NCBI GenBank assembly: GCA_027682205.1
Contig: JAQDAD010000001.1
Location: forward strand, 744,001 to 808,000
Length of the DNA stretch: 64,000 nt
DNA from: Streptococcaceae bacterium AF54-32pH5A
Lineage (GTDB): Bacteria > Bacillota > Bacilli > Lactobacillales > Streptococcaceae
Direction of reading: 5' to 3'
The stretch's first letter is position 1; the number at the start of each line of letters is the position of its first letter. Made by a program: the position numbers and the translations under genes. The notes under the pieces are model-generated. The model was not told the DNA's origin, ran no database searches, and worked only from the letters and a program-made list of their open reading frames with translations. Below, piece after piece: positions 1-7,538 of the stretch.

Positions 1-644
1 TGGTTTTCACTGAAGTCAGAAGACAAGCCTGTAAATTTCTCTTGTTTTTTACCAGAAAAGATGCCGACAATCTCAAGCTCAACTGTCTGTCCTTTGCCAG
101 ATTCTGACTGTCCAGCATCCAAGCGAATCTTGTCATGAAGCGAAAGACCGTTCTTCTTAGCCAACTCTTCGTGGATTAGGATTTTCTTAGCATCCCCTTT
201 TTGAAGGTGTCGACCCTCTTTTAGATTGAAAGCTGAGCTGGTGAAGGTAACATCCCTAGATGAATCCTTAAGAGCCGTTAAGCTAACCAAGTCCTTGTCT
301 GTGGCTGATAAATCATCACGCTCAACGCTCTGCTCACCACTGACTGCTTCCTTGTCTTTTAGTTTTGCGACCGTCTCGAGTTCAGGAGAGACATTTTCCA
401 GTCCCTTAATCTTGCTAACGGATGCTAGGTCCGATAACTTAAATGTCTGACCGTTCTCTATCTTCTTAATAGAAAAAGAGGTATTGAGAGATTTGTAAAG
501 ATTCGTTTCTACTGTTTTGTTGGACTTCATCAGAGTCAAACAGGCTGAAATTCCGGCCAATAGGACCAATAAAATCAGAAATAAAATAAAACTTCTCAGT
601 CGTTTTCTGCTGACATAAGCCCAAGCTCTTTGGATTGGATTCAT
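1..644 (-). CDS. vex1: Vex1-like ABC transporter permease (5' part; gene runs off the window)
   Basis: FtsX/MacB-type permease of the Vex exporter. The start is the ATG at 644-642, preceded by GGAGGTGACAA, which is an excellent ribosome binding site. The first residues (MNPIQRAWAYVSRKRLR) are basic and are followed by one hydrophobic helix at about residues 18-38. A long extracytoplasmic domain with many Lys, Ser and Glu residues follows, as expected for this class. About 214 residues are visible, and the C-terminal three membrane helices lie to the left of the window. The sequence matches my memory of pneumococcal Vex1, the first gene of vex1-vex2-vex3, which lies beside pep27-vncRS. That identification is from memory; membership in the FtsX-like permease family is clear from the layout. 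Confidence 0.8.
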   Translation of the reverse strand, partial: MNPIQRAWAYVSRKRLRSFILFLILLVLLAGISACLTLMKSNKTVETNLYKSLNTSFSIKKIENGQTFKLSDLASVSKIKGLENVSPELETVAKLKDKEAVSGEQSVERDDLSATDKDLVSLTALKDSSRDVTFTSSAFNLKEGRHLQKGDAKKILIHEELAKKNGLSLHDKIRLDAGQSESGKGQTVELEIVGIFSGKKQEKFTGLSSDFSEN

Positions 645-729
645 TTGTCACCTCCATATTTGTAAGACTATTATAAAATCCAAATATGAAATGTTTATGA
701 AATCGAAAAAACTTTTTGATTTATTTGTT

Positions 730-764
730 GAAAAAATGAAGAAAGCTAGCAACTGCTAACTTTC
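730..764 (-). terminator. Rho-independent terminator
   Basis: Hairpin GAAAG.TAGCA / TGCTA.CTTTC (741-764) with a T-rich tract on the minus strand (complement of 731-740). It lies about 60 bases beyond the stop of the relic gene at 824, so it is probably that gene's old terminator. Confidence 0.6.
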
Positions 765-823
765 CTCATATCAGAACACGTTTTACCCATCAAAAACCGA
801 CTCCATTCTATAAATGTCGGGCA

Positions 824-985
824 TCATCTTTCAACTAAGAATTTTTTAATTTCTTCGGCTTTTAATTTCCTGACTTGTGTTTGAGGAAATTCTTGATAAG
901 ACGAAATGGAGAAACTCGATTCAACTATTCTGATAAAATAACAGCTTTTGATACCGATCTTTCGACATTCGAAATCCTCCTCTAG
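824..985 (-). pseudogene. C-terminal relic of the Cys-rich unknown gene found intact at 47648-48088
   Basis: Read on the minus strand, this stretch gives an open frame ending SSYQEFPQTQVRKLKAEEI and then KKFLVER and TGA (826-824). The end of the intact protein at 47648-48088 reads VEEYQEFPNTQVRRLTAEEV and then ETYMKERC. The match covers about 30 residues at the C-terminus and weakens upstream (ESSFSISSYQ against ASVFSVEEYQ). There is no start codon or N-terminal Cys-rich region before the tRNA-Leu terminator, so only the tail survives. It lies between tRNA-Leu and vex1. Confidence 0.75.
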
Positions 986-992
986 TCTTCTT

Positions 993-1027
993 TAAAAAAA
1001 CAAAAAGAGCTAGCCAAAGCTAACTCT
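993..1027 (-). terminator. Terminator of tRNA-Leu
   Basis: Stem AGAGTTAGC / GCTAGCTCT with a TTTG loop, followed on the minus strand by TTTTTGTTTTTTT. It sits directly after the tRNA 3' end. Confidence 0.9.
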
Positions 1028-1034
1028 TACCCTA

Positions 1035-1120
1035 TGCGGAGAGAGGGACTTGAACCCTCACGACCTAAAGCGGTCACAGGATCCTTAGTCCTGCGCGTCT
1101 GCCAATTCCGCCATCCCCGC
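1035..1120 (-). tRNA. tRNA-Leu (anticodon UAA)
   Basis: Class II tRNA of 86 nt with a long variable arm. The acceptor stem GCGGGGA pairs with TCTCCGC, with one G-U pair, and the discriminator base is A. The anticodon arm CAGGA-CTAAGGA-TCCTG gives anticodon TAA, reading UUA (and UUG by wobble). The T arm reads GAGGG-TTCAAGT-CCCTC. CCA is not encoded. It has its own promoter and terminator and is not in a tRNA cluster. Confidence 0.96.
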
Positions 1121-1135
1121 GTCGATTACTTTACT

Positions 1136-1164
1136 AGTATATCAACTTTCAAAATCTTTGTCAA
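1136..1164 (-). promoter_or_regulatory. Promoter of tRNA-Leu
   Basis: On the minus strand TTGACA (1164-1159), a 17-base spacer and TATACT (1141-1136). Start of transcription is expected near 1129, nine bases before the mature tRNA end. Confidence 0.9.
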
Positions 1165-1200
1165 CACTTTTTTCAGATTTTTTTCATTTTTCCAAGGGAA

Positions 1201-1776
1201 TCATTCTTTAATTTCAGCCAAATTTTCATCCAACAATTTGGCTCCCAGAGTATTCTTAAAATGTCCAAGAGCAAACTGATGATTTTCTGGCCAGATAGAG
1301 GCAACCGCAGGCTTGACAACCTCGATTTGATAACCTAGATTATAAGCATCAATAGCCGTATGAAGAACACAAATATCCGTCAAAACACCTGTTAAAATAA
1401 CAGTATCAACCCGACGTTCCCGCAAACGAATATCGAGATCCGTTCCTGAAAATGCTGAATAGTGACGCTTGTCCATCCAAAAGACGCGACTATCCGCCTC
1501 ATGCTCAGCATAAAAGTCAGCTAGGGGGCCATAAAGGTTGCGACCACTAGTTCCAATGATATTGTGAGGTGGGAAAAGTTTACTCTCAGGATGAAAATCA
1601 TCCCCTTCCTCGTGAGCATCAATGGTGAAGAAAACATAGTCTCCACGATCAAAAGCCAGTCTAGTCACCTGAGCAATCGCCTCAGAAATAGCTTGAGCAG
1701 GAGCACCTGCTGTCAATTTTCCATGGTCTGCTACAAAATCCTCTGTATAGTCAATCGAGATTAAAGCCTTTGCCAT
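1201..1776 (-). CDS. pncA: Nicotinamidase PncA
   Basis: Isochorismatase-fold hydrolase of 191 residues that turns nicotinamide into nicotinate for NAD salvage. The catalytic triad Asp9, Lys103 and Cys136 is in place. So are the metal ligands Asp53, His55, Glu64 and His71, at the same positions as in the pneumococcal enzyme. The start ATG overlaps the codY stop by one base (TAATG), so it is translated from the codY message, probably by coupling. The stop lies just before the tRNA-Leu promoter, and I see no convincing hairpin terminator after it. Nothing is missing or odd. Pyrazinamide is a known alternative substrate of the family. Confidence 0.95.
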   Translation of the reverse strand: MAKALISIDYTEDFVADHGKLTAGAPAQAISEAIAQVTRLAFDRGDYVFFTIDAHEEGDDFHPESKLFPPHNIIGTSGRNLYGPLADFYAEHEADSRVFWMDKRHYSAFSGTDLDIRLRERRVDTVILTGVLTDICVLHTAIDAYNLGYQIEVVKPAVASIWPENHQFALGHFKNTLGAKLLDENLAEIKE

Positions 1777-2564
1777 TAGTAGTCCCTCTTTTTCACTTCC
1801 TCAAAGATATCTGAAATCAATACCTTGAGATAGGTTCCCTTCATTCCTAGTGAACGGCTTTCAATAATTCCTGCCGACTCTAGCTTACGGAGAGCATTGA
1901 CGATCACTGAGCGCGTGATACCGATACGGTCTGCAATGACAGATGCAGTCAATTGTCCTTCATTTCCATTTAGCTCAGATAAAATAGCTGAAACAGCACG
2001 AAGTTCTGAGTAGGAGAGGGTATTGACTGCCATGGTTACAGCAGTACGGCGACGGATATTTTTCTCATCTTCTTCACGTTGGAAGTTCAAGAGTTGAATC
2101 CCTACCACTGTACTCGCAATCTCAACAAGAATCAAATCCTCATCTTCAAATTTCTTATCATTGCGCCAAATGATCAAGGAACCTAGGCGAATCCCTGATA
2201 CATGAATGGGAGCAATGGTTGTCAAACCATCTGGAAAATCCGCACGGCTCTCTACAGGGAAAATGGTCAAATCATGTTCAACAGGAAGATTAGCCTCTGT
2301 ATCATAGATCATGTTTGCCCCTTGTACATAGTCATCTGGGAACGTCTTGGTTTGGAAAAACTGCTCTACACGGTCTGTATTGGTTTTATAGCGCATAAAG
2401 TAGCCCAAAAGACGGCCCTTGCTATTGACAATGCAGGCATTGCAATCAATAATGTCTGCTAGTTGACGTGTAATGGCATTGTACGGAAGTTCATCCTGCA
2501 TTTGCTCTTCTGAGCGTTTTAAAATTGATGTAATTTTTCTTGTTTTTTCTAATAAATGTGCCAT
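1776..2564 (-). CDS. codY: Global transcriptional regulator CodY
   Basis: GTP- and branched-chain-amino-acid-sensing repressor of amino acid metabolism genes, 262 residues, the family length. The N-terminal GAF-like domain (about 1-155) binds the effector. The C-terminal winged helix (about 200-240, with [20 protein letters not shown]) binds DNA and is the most conserved part. The start is the ATG at 2564 with GAGGT seven bases upstream. It is the first gene of the codY-pncA operon. A CodY-box-like palindrome sits just upstream of its own -35 element, which predicts negative autoregulation. Targets within the window could include brnQ. Confidence 0.98.
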   Translation of the reverse strand: MAHLLEKTRKITSILKRSEEQMQDELPYNAITRQLADIIDCNACIVNSKGRLLGYFMRYKTNTDRVEQFFQTKTFPDDYVQGANMIYDTEANLPVEHDLTIFPVESRADFPDGLTTIAPIHVSGIRLGSLIIWRNDKKFEDEDLILVEIASTVVGIQLLNFQREEDEKNIRRRTAVTMAVNTLSYSELRAVSAILSELNGNEGQLTASVIADRIGITRSVIVNALRKLESAGIIESRSLGMKGTYLKVLISDIFEEVKKRDY

Positions 2565-2590
2565 TTTTTACCTCGCATATAATCGCTTCC

Positions 2591-2635
2591 ATTATAACAT
2601 AGAAAAGTCTTTATTTCAATAATTATCTGAAAATT
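2591..2635 (-). promoter_or_regulatory. codY promoter with CodY-box-like operator
   Basis: Minus strand TTGAAA (2619-2614), 17 bases, TATAAT (2596-2591). Directly upstream, 2621-2635 reads AATTATCTGAAAATT, one mismatch from the CodY consensus AATTTTCWGAAAATT. The operator abuts the -35 element. Confidence 0.8.
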
Positions 2636-2693
2636 GCTTATTGAATTGCAATTTTTAAAAGCAAAAATATTTTATAAAAATAGCAATTTTTTA

Positions 2694-2722
2694 TTGACAT
2701 TCTGTTTTGATTTTTATATAAT
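2694..2722 (+). promoter_or_regulatory. Strong promoter pointing into the codY-cshA gap
   Basis: Perfect TTGACA (2694-2699), a 17-base spacer and perfect TATAAT (2717-2722) on the plus strand. It does not belong to codY or cshA, which are both on the minus strand. Transcription should start near 2729. Confidence 0.85.
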
Positions 2723-2728
2723 AACATT

Positions 2729-2845
2729 ATAAGAAGATGGATTAAAGTTCCCCTTCCCATCTCACCTTTACTTTTATACATCTTCTTTTACTATCGGTCT
2801 CCTTATATAAAAAAGCGATTCATTTTGAATCGCTTTTTCTTATTT
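2729..2845 (+). ncRNA. Candidate small RNA between codY and cshA
   Basis: About 115 nt from the start predicted by the consensus promoter at 2694-2722 to the U-run of the hairpin at 2811-2840. It has no ORF of note. Near the 5' end AAGAAGATG (2731-2739) can pair with CATCTTCTT further on. Between these arms lies a CU-rich stretch (TTCCCCTTCCC), and GTCTCCTT lies before the terminator; both could pair with Shine-Dalgarno sequences. The layout (strong promoter, CU-rich loops, terminator) is that of a trans-acting sRNA. I cannot assign it to a named RNA. It runs opposite to codY and cshA and overlaps the cshA 3' end slightly. Confidence 0.65.
2811..2840. terminator. Bidirectional terminator (candidate sRNA on +, cshA on -)
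   Basis: AAGCGATTC / GAATCGCTT hairpin (2813-2835) with an A-run before and a T-run after, so it works on both strands. It is placed right after the cshA stop. Confidence 0.9.
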
Positions 2846-4417
2846 ATCGCCCTTGTTACGAATAACAAATCCTGTTTTCTTTTCACTTGAAGTGTTGCGA
2901 GGTTTTTTATTGTCTTTATTACGGTAACGTCTGTCTTTATCAAAACGGTCGTTTCCACGACTACCTTTCTTGAACTCATCACGACGACCATTGCCACGGC
3001 GATCACGGTCTCGACGGTCGTCTCCACGACGGCCTCCTCGACCTCCCTTAGCTTTGCCACCAAAGCCATTACCTGATGGTTTAAATGGTAGTGGTTTTTC
3101 ACGCGCAATCTCCACTTCAGGAAGACTATCTGGATCTTGGACTGTCAGGCTCAAGATATACATAGCCAATTCTTCTGGACTAAATTCGGCAGCTAACTTA
3201 CGAGCATCTTTAGCAAATTTCTCAAAGTTCCCACGAATGGTTTCGTCTGCGAAGTCTCGTTCGATTTTCTTGAGCGCTACTTGTTTCTTAGCTTGGAAGG
3301 CTTCTTCTGCTGTCGCTGGTTTCAAGCCTTTCATGCGTTTCTTGGTCAAGTTTTCGATGATTTGGAGATAGCCCAATTCATTTGGAGCAACAAAGGTAAT
3401 AGACTGACCTGACTTACCAGCACGCCCTGTACGACCGATACGGTGAACATAGCTTTCAGGATCTTGTGGAATATCGTAGTTGTAGACATGGGTCACACCT
3501 GAGATATCCAAACCACGCGCTGCAACGTCTGTCGCTACCAGAACATCAAGATTGCCATTTTTAAAATCACGAAGGACACGAAGACGTTTGTTTTGGTCCA
3601 AATCACCATGTATTCCTTCTGCACGGAAGCCACGGATTTTAAGACCACGAGTCAATTCATCTACACGGCGTTTGGTACGACCAAATACGATAGCAAGTTC
3701 TGGTTGTTCCACATCCATGAGACGCGTCATGGTATCAAATTTCTCTTGTTCCTTGACACGGATATAGTACTGGTCCACCAGTTCTGTTGTCAATTCCTTA
3801 GCAGCAATCTTCACATGCTCAGGCTCTTTCATAAACTGAACACCGATACGTTTGATAGCATCTGGCATGGTTGCTGAGAAGAGTAAGGTTTGACGATTTT
3901 CAGGAACACGAGAGATAATAGCTTCGATGTCTTCAAGGAAGCCCATATTGAGCATTTCGTCCGCTTCGTCAAGGATGAGGGTTTCAATGTCTTGTAATTT
4001 CAAGGCCTTGCGTTTAATCAAGTCCAAGAGACGGCCTGGTGTTCCTACCACGATATGGGCACCCGATTTAAGGGCCTTGATTTGTTTCTCAATGCTTGAA
4101 CCACCGTAAACTGAGCGAACTTTCACTCCCTTGCTACGGCCAAAGCGGAAGAGTTCTTCTTGACTTTGAACAGCGAGTTCGCGAGTTGGAGCAATAACCA
4201 AGGCTTGGATGGTCGCTTCTTCTGTACGGATTTTTTCAAGGGTTGGCAAGCCAAAGGCTGCAGTTTTCCCTGTACCAGTCTGGGCTTGACCAATAACGTC
4301 TTTTCCCTCAAGAGCCAATGGAATGGTCTGTTCTTGGATGGGACTTGCTTCTACAAATCCAGCTTTTTCAATCTCTGCTAGCAAATCAGCAGACAAGTTA
4401 AATTCATTAAATTTCAC
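2840..4417 (-). CDS. cshA: DEAD-box RNA helicase CshA
   Basis: ATP-dependent RNA helicase of 525 residues used in RNA decay, ribosome assembly and cold adaptation. Visible motifs are the Q motif region (about 21-33), AQTGTGKT (45-52), PTRELA (77-82), TPGR (126-129), DEAD (150-153), SAT (181-183), and late motifs ARGLD and HRIGRTGRAG. The last 90 residues are a basic, Gly/Arg/Asp-rich disordered tail typical of CshA that binds RNA and degradosome partners. RNase J2, another RNA decay enzyme, is also in the window. The gene is transcribed alone, with a leader of about 140 bases and a bidirectional terminator. Confidence 0.96.
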   Translation of the reverse strand: MKFNEFNLSADLLAEIEKAGFVEASPIQEQTIPLALEGKDVIGQAQTGTGKTAAFGLPTLEKIRTEEATIQALVIAPTRELAVQSQEELFRFGRSKGVKVRSVYGGSSIEKQIKALKSGAHIVVGTPGRLLDLIKRKALKLQDIETLILDEADEMLNMGFLEDIEAIISRVPENRQTLLFSATMPDAIKRIGVQFMKEPEHVKIAAKELTTELVDQYYIRVKEQEKFDTMTRLMDVEQPELAIVFGRTKRRVDELTRGLKIRGFRAEGIHGDLDQNKRLRVLRDFKNGNLDVLVATDVAARGLDISGVTHVYNYDIPQDPESYVHRIGRTGRAGKSGQSITFVAPNELGYLQIIENLTKKRMKGLKPATAEEAFQAKKQVALKKIERDFADETIRGNFEKFAKDARKLAAEFSPEELAMYILSLTVQDPDSLPEVEIAREKPLPFKPSGNGFGGKAKGGRGGRRGDDRRDRDRRGNGRRDEFKKGSRGNDRFDKDRRYRNKDNKKPRNTSSEKKTGFVIRNKGDK

Positions 4418-4570
4418 GTTTTTCTTCTTTCTAAAGATGGTGCGAAGCCATCCTATAGCGCTTAGTATATACTTTTCTTTTCATGACGTATCTTCAACAA
4501 AAATGAGATACCGTGTTGCTTCTTTTCCACGAAAGAAAAGTACGAGTTTCTTTGCAACCTATCTAGTATA
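4418..4570 (-). promoter_or_regulatory. Promoter and long leader of cshA
   Basis: Extended -10 TGTTATACT on the minus strand (-10 at 4570-4565) puts the start near 4558, leaving about 140 untranslated bases. The leader contains inverted repeats such as GTATCT / AGATAC and CTTTTC / GAAAAG. Such structured leaders are common for cold-regulated helicases, but regulation here is inference. Confidence 0.55.
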
Positions 4571-4765
4571 ACACAAGAGAGGGGCAAAAGATAGTAGAAT
4601 CCTTAAGGAAAATCATGTAAACGATTTTCTAACAGTAAAGCAAGCTGAAACTTATTTATCAGAGGGTTTGAAAGGACCATTTCAAACTCACTTTGTTTCT
4701 CGTAGCAGAATTGTGCAAAAGTTTTTTTCTTGTGCTAGAATGAAACCAAATAGGAGGATATAAAA
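4571..4765 (+). promoter_or_regulatory. Intergenic stretch with promoter of the RclA-like gene
   Basis: Extended -10 TGCTAGAAT (TAGAAT at 4736-4741) and ribosome binding site AGGAGGA before the ATG at 4766. Nothing else is recognised in the rest of the gap, and no operator is obvious. Confidence 0.6.
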
Positions 4766-6082
4766 ATGTTAACTTATGATTTAATCGTTATCGGATTCGG
4801 TAAAGCTGGTAAAACACTGGCTGGGAAACTGGCTTCAGCTGGTAAAAAAGTTGCCCTCATTGAACGTAGCAAAGCTATGTACGGTGGAACTTGTATCAAC
4901 ATCGGTTGTATCCCAACTAAGACCTTATTAGTTGCTGCTGAGAAAGACTTGTCTTTTGAAGAAGTCATTGCTACCAAAAATACCATCACTGGTCGCCTTA
5001 ACGGTAAAAACTATACTACTATTGCGGGAACAGGTGTGGATATCTTTGATGCGGAAGCACACTTCCTTTCAAATAAGGTGATTGAAATCCAAGCTGGTGA
5101 CGAAAAACAAGAACTGACTGCTGAAACAATCGTCATCAACACTGGTGCTGTTTCTAACGTCTTACCTATCCCTGGACTTGCTACAAGCAAAAACGTCTTT
5201 GACTCAACAGGTATCCAAAATTTGGACAAATTGCCTGAAAAACTTGGAGTCCTTGGTGGTGGAAACATTGGGCTTGAATTTGCAGGCCTTTACAACAAAC
5301 TTGGCAGCAAAGTCACAGTCCTAGATGCCTTGGATACTTTCCTTCCTCGTGCAGAACCTTCCATCGCAGCTCTTGCTAAACAATACATGGAAGAAGACGG
5401 CATTGAATTGCTTCAAAACATCCGTACTACTGAAATCAAAAACGACGGTGATCAGGTCCTTGTCGTAACTGAAAAGGAAACCTACCGTTTCGATGCCCTT
5501 CTCTACGCAACTGGACGTAAACCGAATGTAGAACCACTTCAACTTGAAAATACAGATATTGAACTAACTGAACGTGGTGCTATCAAGGTCGACAAACACT
5601 GTCAAACAAACGTTCCTGGTGTCTTTGCAGTTGGGGATGTCAACGGTGGACTTCAATTTACCTACATTTCACTTGATGACTTCCGTGTTGTCTACAGCTA
5701 CCTTGCTGGAGATGGTAGCTACACACTCGAAGACCGTCTCAATGTTCCAAACACCATATTCATCACACCAGCTCTTTCTCAAGTTGGTTTGACGGAAGGC
5801 CAAGCAGCTGATTTGAAACTTCCATACGCTGTTAAGGAAATCCCTGTTGCAGCAATGCCTCGTGGTCACGTAAACGGAGACCTTCGTGGTGCTTTCAAAG
5901 CTGTTGTTAATACTGAAACCAAAGAAATTCTCGGGGCAAGCATCTTCTCAGAAGGATCACAAGAAATCATCAATATCATCACTGTTGCAATGGACAACAA
6001 GATTCCTTACACTTACTTCACAAAACAAATCTTCACTCACCCAACCTTGGCTGAGAACTTGAATGACTTGTTTGCGATTTAA
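4766..6082 (+). CDS. RclA-like FAD/NAD(P)-dependent disulfide oxidoreductase
   Basis: Class I pyridine nucleotide-disulfide oxidoreductase of 438 residues. It has an N-terminal FAD-binding GFGKAG (10-15), redox-active pair Cys43-Cys48 in GTCINIGCIPTK, a second Rossmann motif GGGNIGLEFAG near 175, the FAD motif near 290 (VFAVGDV) and a C-terminal THPTLAEN with the His base at about 425. The CINIGC form is that of E. coli RclA, a copper/oxidant-defence enzyme, rather than CLNRGC or CLNVGC of lipoamide dehydrogenase. No 2-oxo acid dehydrogenase genes lie nearby, which also argues against an E3 role. Single gene with its own promoter and terminator. Confidence 0.8.
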   Translation: MLTYDLIVIGFGKAGKTLAGKLASAGKKVALIERSKAMYGGTCINIGCIPTKTLLVAAEKDLSFEEVIATKNTITGRLNGKNYTTIAGTGVDIFDAEAHFLSNKVIEIQAGDEKQELTAETIVINTGAVSNVLPIPGLATSKNVFDSTGIQNLDKLPEKLGVLGGGNIGLEFAGLYNKLGSKVTVLDALDTFLPRAEPSIAALAKQYMEEDGIELLQNIRTTEIKNDGDQVLVVTEKETYRFDALLYATGRKPNVEPLQLENTDIELTERGAIKVDKHCQTNVPGVFAVGDVNGGLQFTYISLDDFRVVYSYLAGDGSYTLEDRLNVPNTIFITPALSQVGLTEGQAADLKLPYAVKEIPVAAMPRGHVNGDLRGAFKAVVNTETKEILGASIFSEGSQEIINIITVAMDNKIPYTYFTKQIFTHPTLAENLNDLFAI

Positions 6083-6102
6083 GTTTTCAGATATTCTCCA
6101 CA

Positions 6103-6135
6103 AGACAAGCATTCATTTCGATGTTTGTCTTTTTC
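6103..6135 (+). terminator. Terminator of the RclA-like gene
   Basis: AGACAAGCAT / ATGTTTGTCT stem with one wobble pair, followed by TTTTTCT. Confidence 0.8.
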
Positions 6136-6166
6136 TATCCAGTCTATAGTTTCCTTGCAAGATTTT

Positions 6167-6195
6167 TTGTGCTTTTAGCTGTAAAAGTTTATAAT
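6167..6195 (+). promoter_or_regulatory. Promoter of the membrane-anchored unknown gene
   Basis: TTGTGC (6167-6172), 17 bases, TATAAT (6190-6195). This lies inside the longest open frame that starts at 6121, so that frame cannot be the true gene start. Confidence 0.75.
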
Positions 6196-6246
6196 ATAGG
6201 TATAGGATGTTGTCTTCATTTTTTGTTCAAAAAGGAGGCTAGTCAC

Positions 6247-7452
6247 ATGGGAAAGCAAGTTAAACCACCAAAACACACTCCTTTTTCCTTTCTATCCCAA
6301 GGAAAAAGTACGACTATGAAAACACTGGCTTTCTGTGTCAGTATAGTCTTCATTTTTCTCCTGCTTTGTTGGATACTTTTTCGCTTGATTTCACCTCAAA
6401 AACAGCGATTCACAGTCAATCAAGCTGCTAATTTTTATCTTGTCAATTCGAAATCCATTCAAAGTTATCAGTTGCAAAACGATCAGTTTCAGCTCACGAA
6501 GACTGAGGACGTCTCCATTGCAGAAGATCTCAATTTCTGGTTTCCTCAGGGACGGTTTGACAATCGCTATCTCGTCTTCTCATCTGGAAATACTAGAGGG
6601 AAAGCATCCACTCAGAACATTGTATCCCTTGACTTTCAGACAGGGGACATCCGAAAAACTTCAACTCCCTTCTATGCTTATTCGGGAGCTGGAGTATCAG
6701 ACAAGTTCTTCTACACAGGCCAAACTACAACTGAGGATGGGGTACTCAATATGTTTGACATCTCAGGAAAGCTGATTACTCAAAAAACATTCTCCGAATC
6801 CACTTCCTTTCCGATCCAGTTTCATGGAAGAAGGAATCGCCTCTACCTCGGTCTGGGATTTCACGATGAGTCTCGTCAACGACCCGCTTTAGTGTTTGAT
6901 GGATATTTAGTTGAATTGGACGAAAATGACCAACTAAAGGAATTGTCTCGTACGCCTCTGACAAGCGAAGGCAAGATCGTTGAAATGTTGACGTCTTCTG
7001 AATTAATCGGTGACAATTATTACAGTAGTGTTGCTTATACCCGAAATACAGAAACCTTTTCTAAGGATCCAGACAATCGCATACTTGTCATGAACTTGTC
7101 TAGTAAGGAAAAGCACTTCATCAATCTACCTGAGGACAATCCCAATCTTCTTTATAAAACTCCAAAAGAGGATCGATTGATTGTAAAACATGAGGCGGAT
7201 GGAAATGATCGCTGTGCCTTATCCATTGTCAATCTCTCTGATGAATCTAGCTATCTAATCAATGTCAGAAAAGATTTGCCTGACTCTACAGAAGAGATAA
7301 TACACATCGATACAAGTTTGACAAACAAGGTATTGGTCGTAACCAATCAACATTTGTTATTGTATTCTTTAGAAAATGGCCGACTTCTAACCAAAACAAA
7401 ACTGGAACTGAAACAAAACGACTTCCCAATCGCAACTTGGTTTCAGAACTAA
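6247..7452 (+). CDS. Membrane-anchored protein of unknown function
   Basis: I do not recognise this 401-residue protein. I place the start at the ATG at 6247 because AAGGAGG lies eight bases upstream and a promoter lies between 6167 and 6195; the upstream in-frame codons are not credible. After a short basic cytoplasmic segment there is one strong membrane helix (about residues 24-45), and the remaining 350 residues should lie outside the cell. The outer part has repeated short strand-like segments with Asp/Gly turns (for example DISGKLITQ, VYNLS-like blades), which suggests a beta-propeller-like fold; this is only inference. Monocistronic, between an oxidoreductase and murT. Confidence 0.75.
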   Translation: MGKQVKPPKHTPFSFLSQGKSTTMKTLAFCVSIVFIFLLLCWILFRLISPQKQRFTVNQAANFYLVNSKSIQSYQLQNDQFQLTKTEDVSIAEDLNFWFPQGRFDNRYLVFSSGNTRGKASTQNIVSLDFQTGDIRKTSTPFYAYSGAGVSDKFFYTGQTTTEDGVLNMFDISGKLITQKTFSESTSFPIQFHGRRNRLYLGLGFHDESRQRPALVFDGYLVELDENDQLKELSRTPLTSEGKIVEMLTSSELIGDNYYSSVAYTRNTETFSKDPDNRILVMNLSSKEKHFINLPEDNPNLLYKTPKEDRLIVKHEADGNDRCALSIVNLSDESSYLINVRKDLPDSTEEIIHIDTSLTNKVLVVTNQHLLLYSLENGRLLTKTKLELKQNDFPIATWFQN

Positions 7453-7458
7453 TCACTC

Positions 7459-7486
7459 ACAGCCCTCATCGGGCTGTTTTTGTTTC
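7459..7486 (+). terminator. Terminator after the unknown membrane protein
   Basis: CAGCCC / GGGCTG hairpin with TCATC loop, followed by TTTTTGTTT. Confidence 0.93.
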
Positions 7487-7520
7487 TGTGAAATCTCAAA
7501 TCTGTCTTTTCTTTCTTTTA

Positions 7521-7538
7521 TGATATAATAGAAACATG
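7521..7538 (+). promoter_or_regulatory. Extended -10 promoter at the murT start codon
   Basis: TGATATAAT (TATAAT at 7524-7529) with no good -35 element. The expected start of transcription, about seven bases downstream, falls on or next to the ATG at 7536, and there is no Shine-Dalgarno sequence. The message is probably leaderless. Confidence 0.65.

Noticed and set aside
2803..3108. 101-codon frame over the end of cshA
   Set aside because: It is the shifted reading of the Gly/Arg/Asp-rich tail repeats of cshA; low complexity and no start signals.
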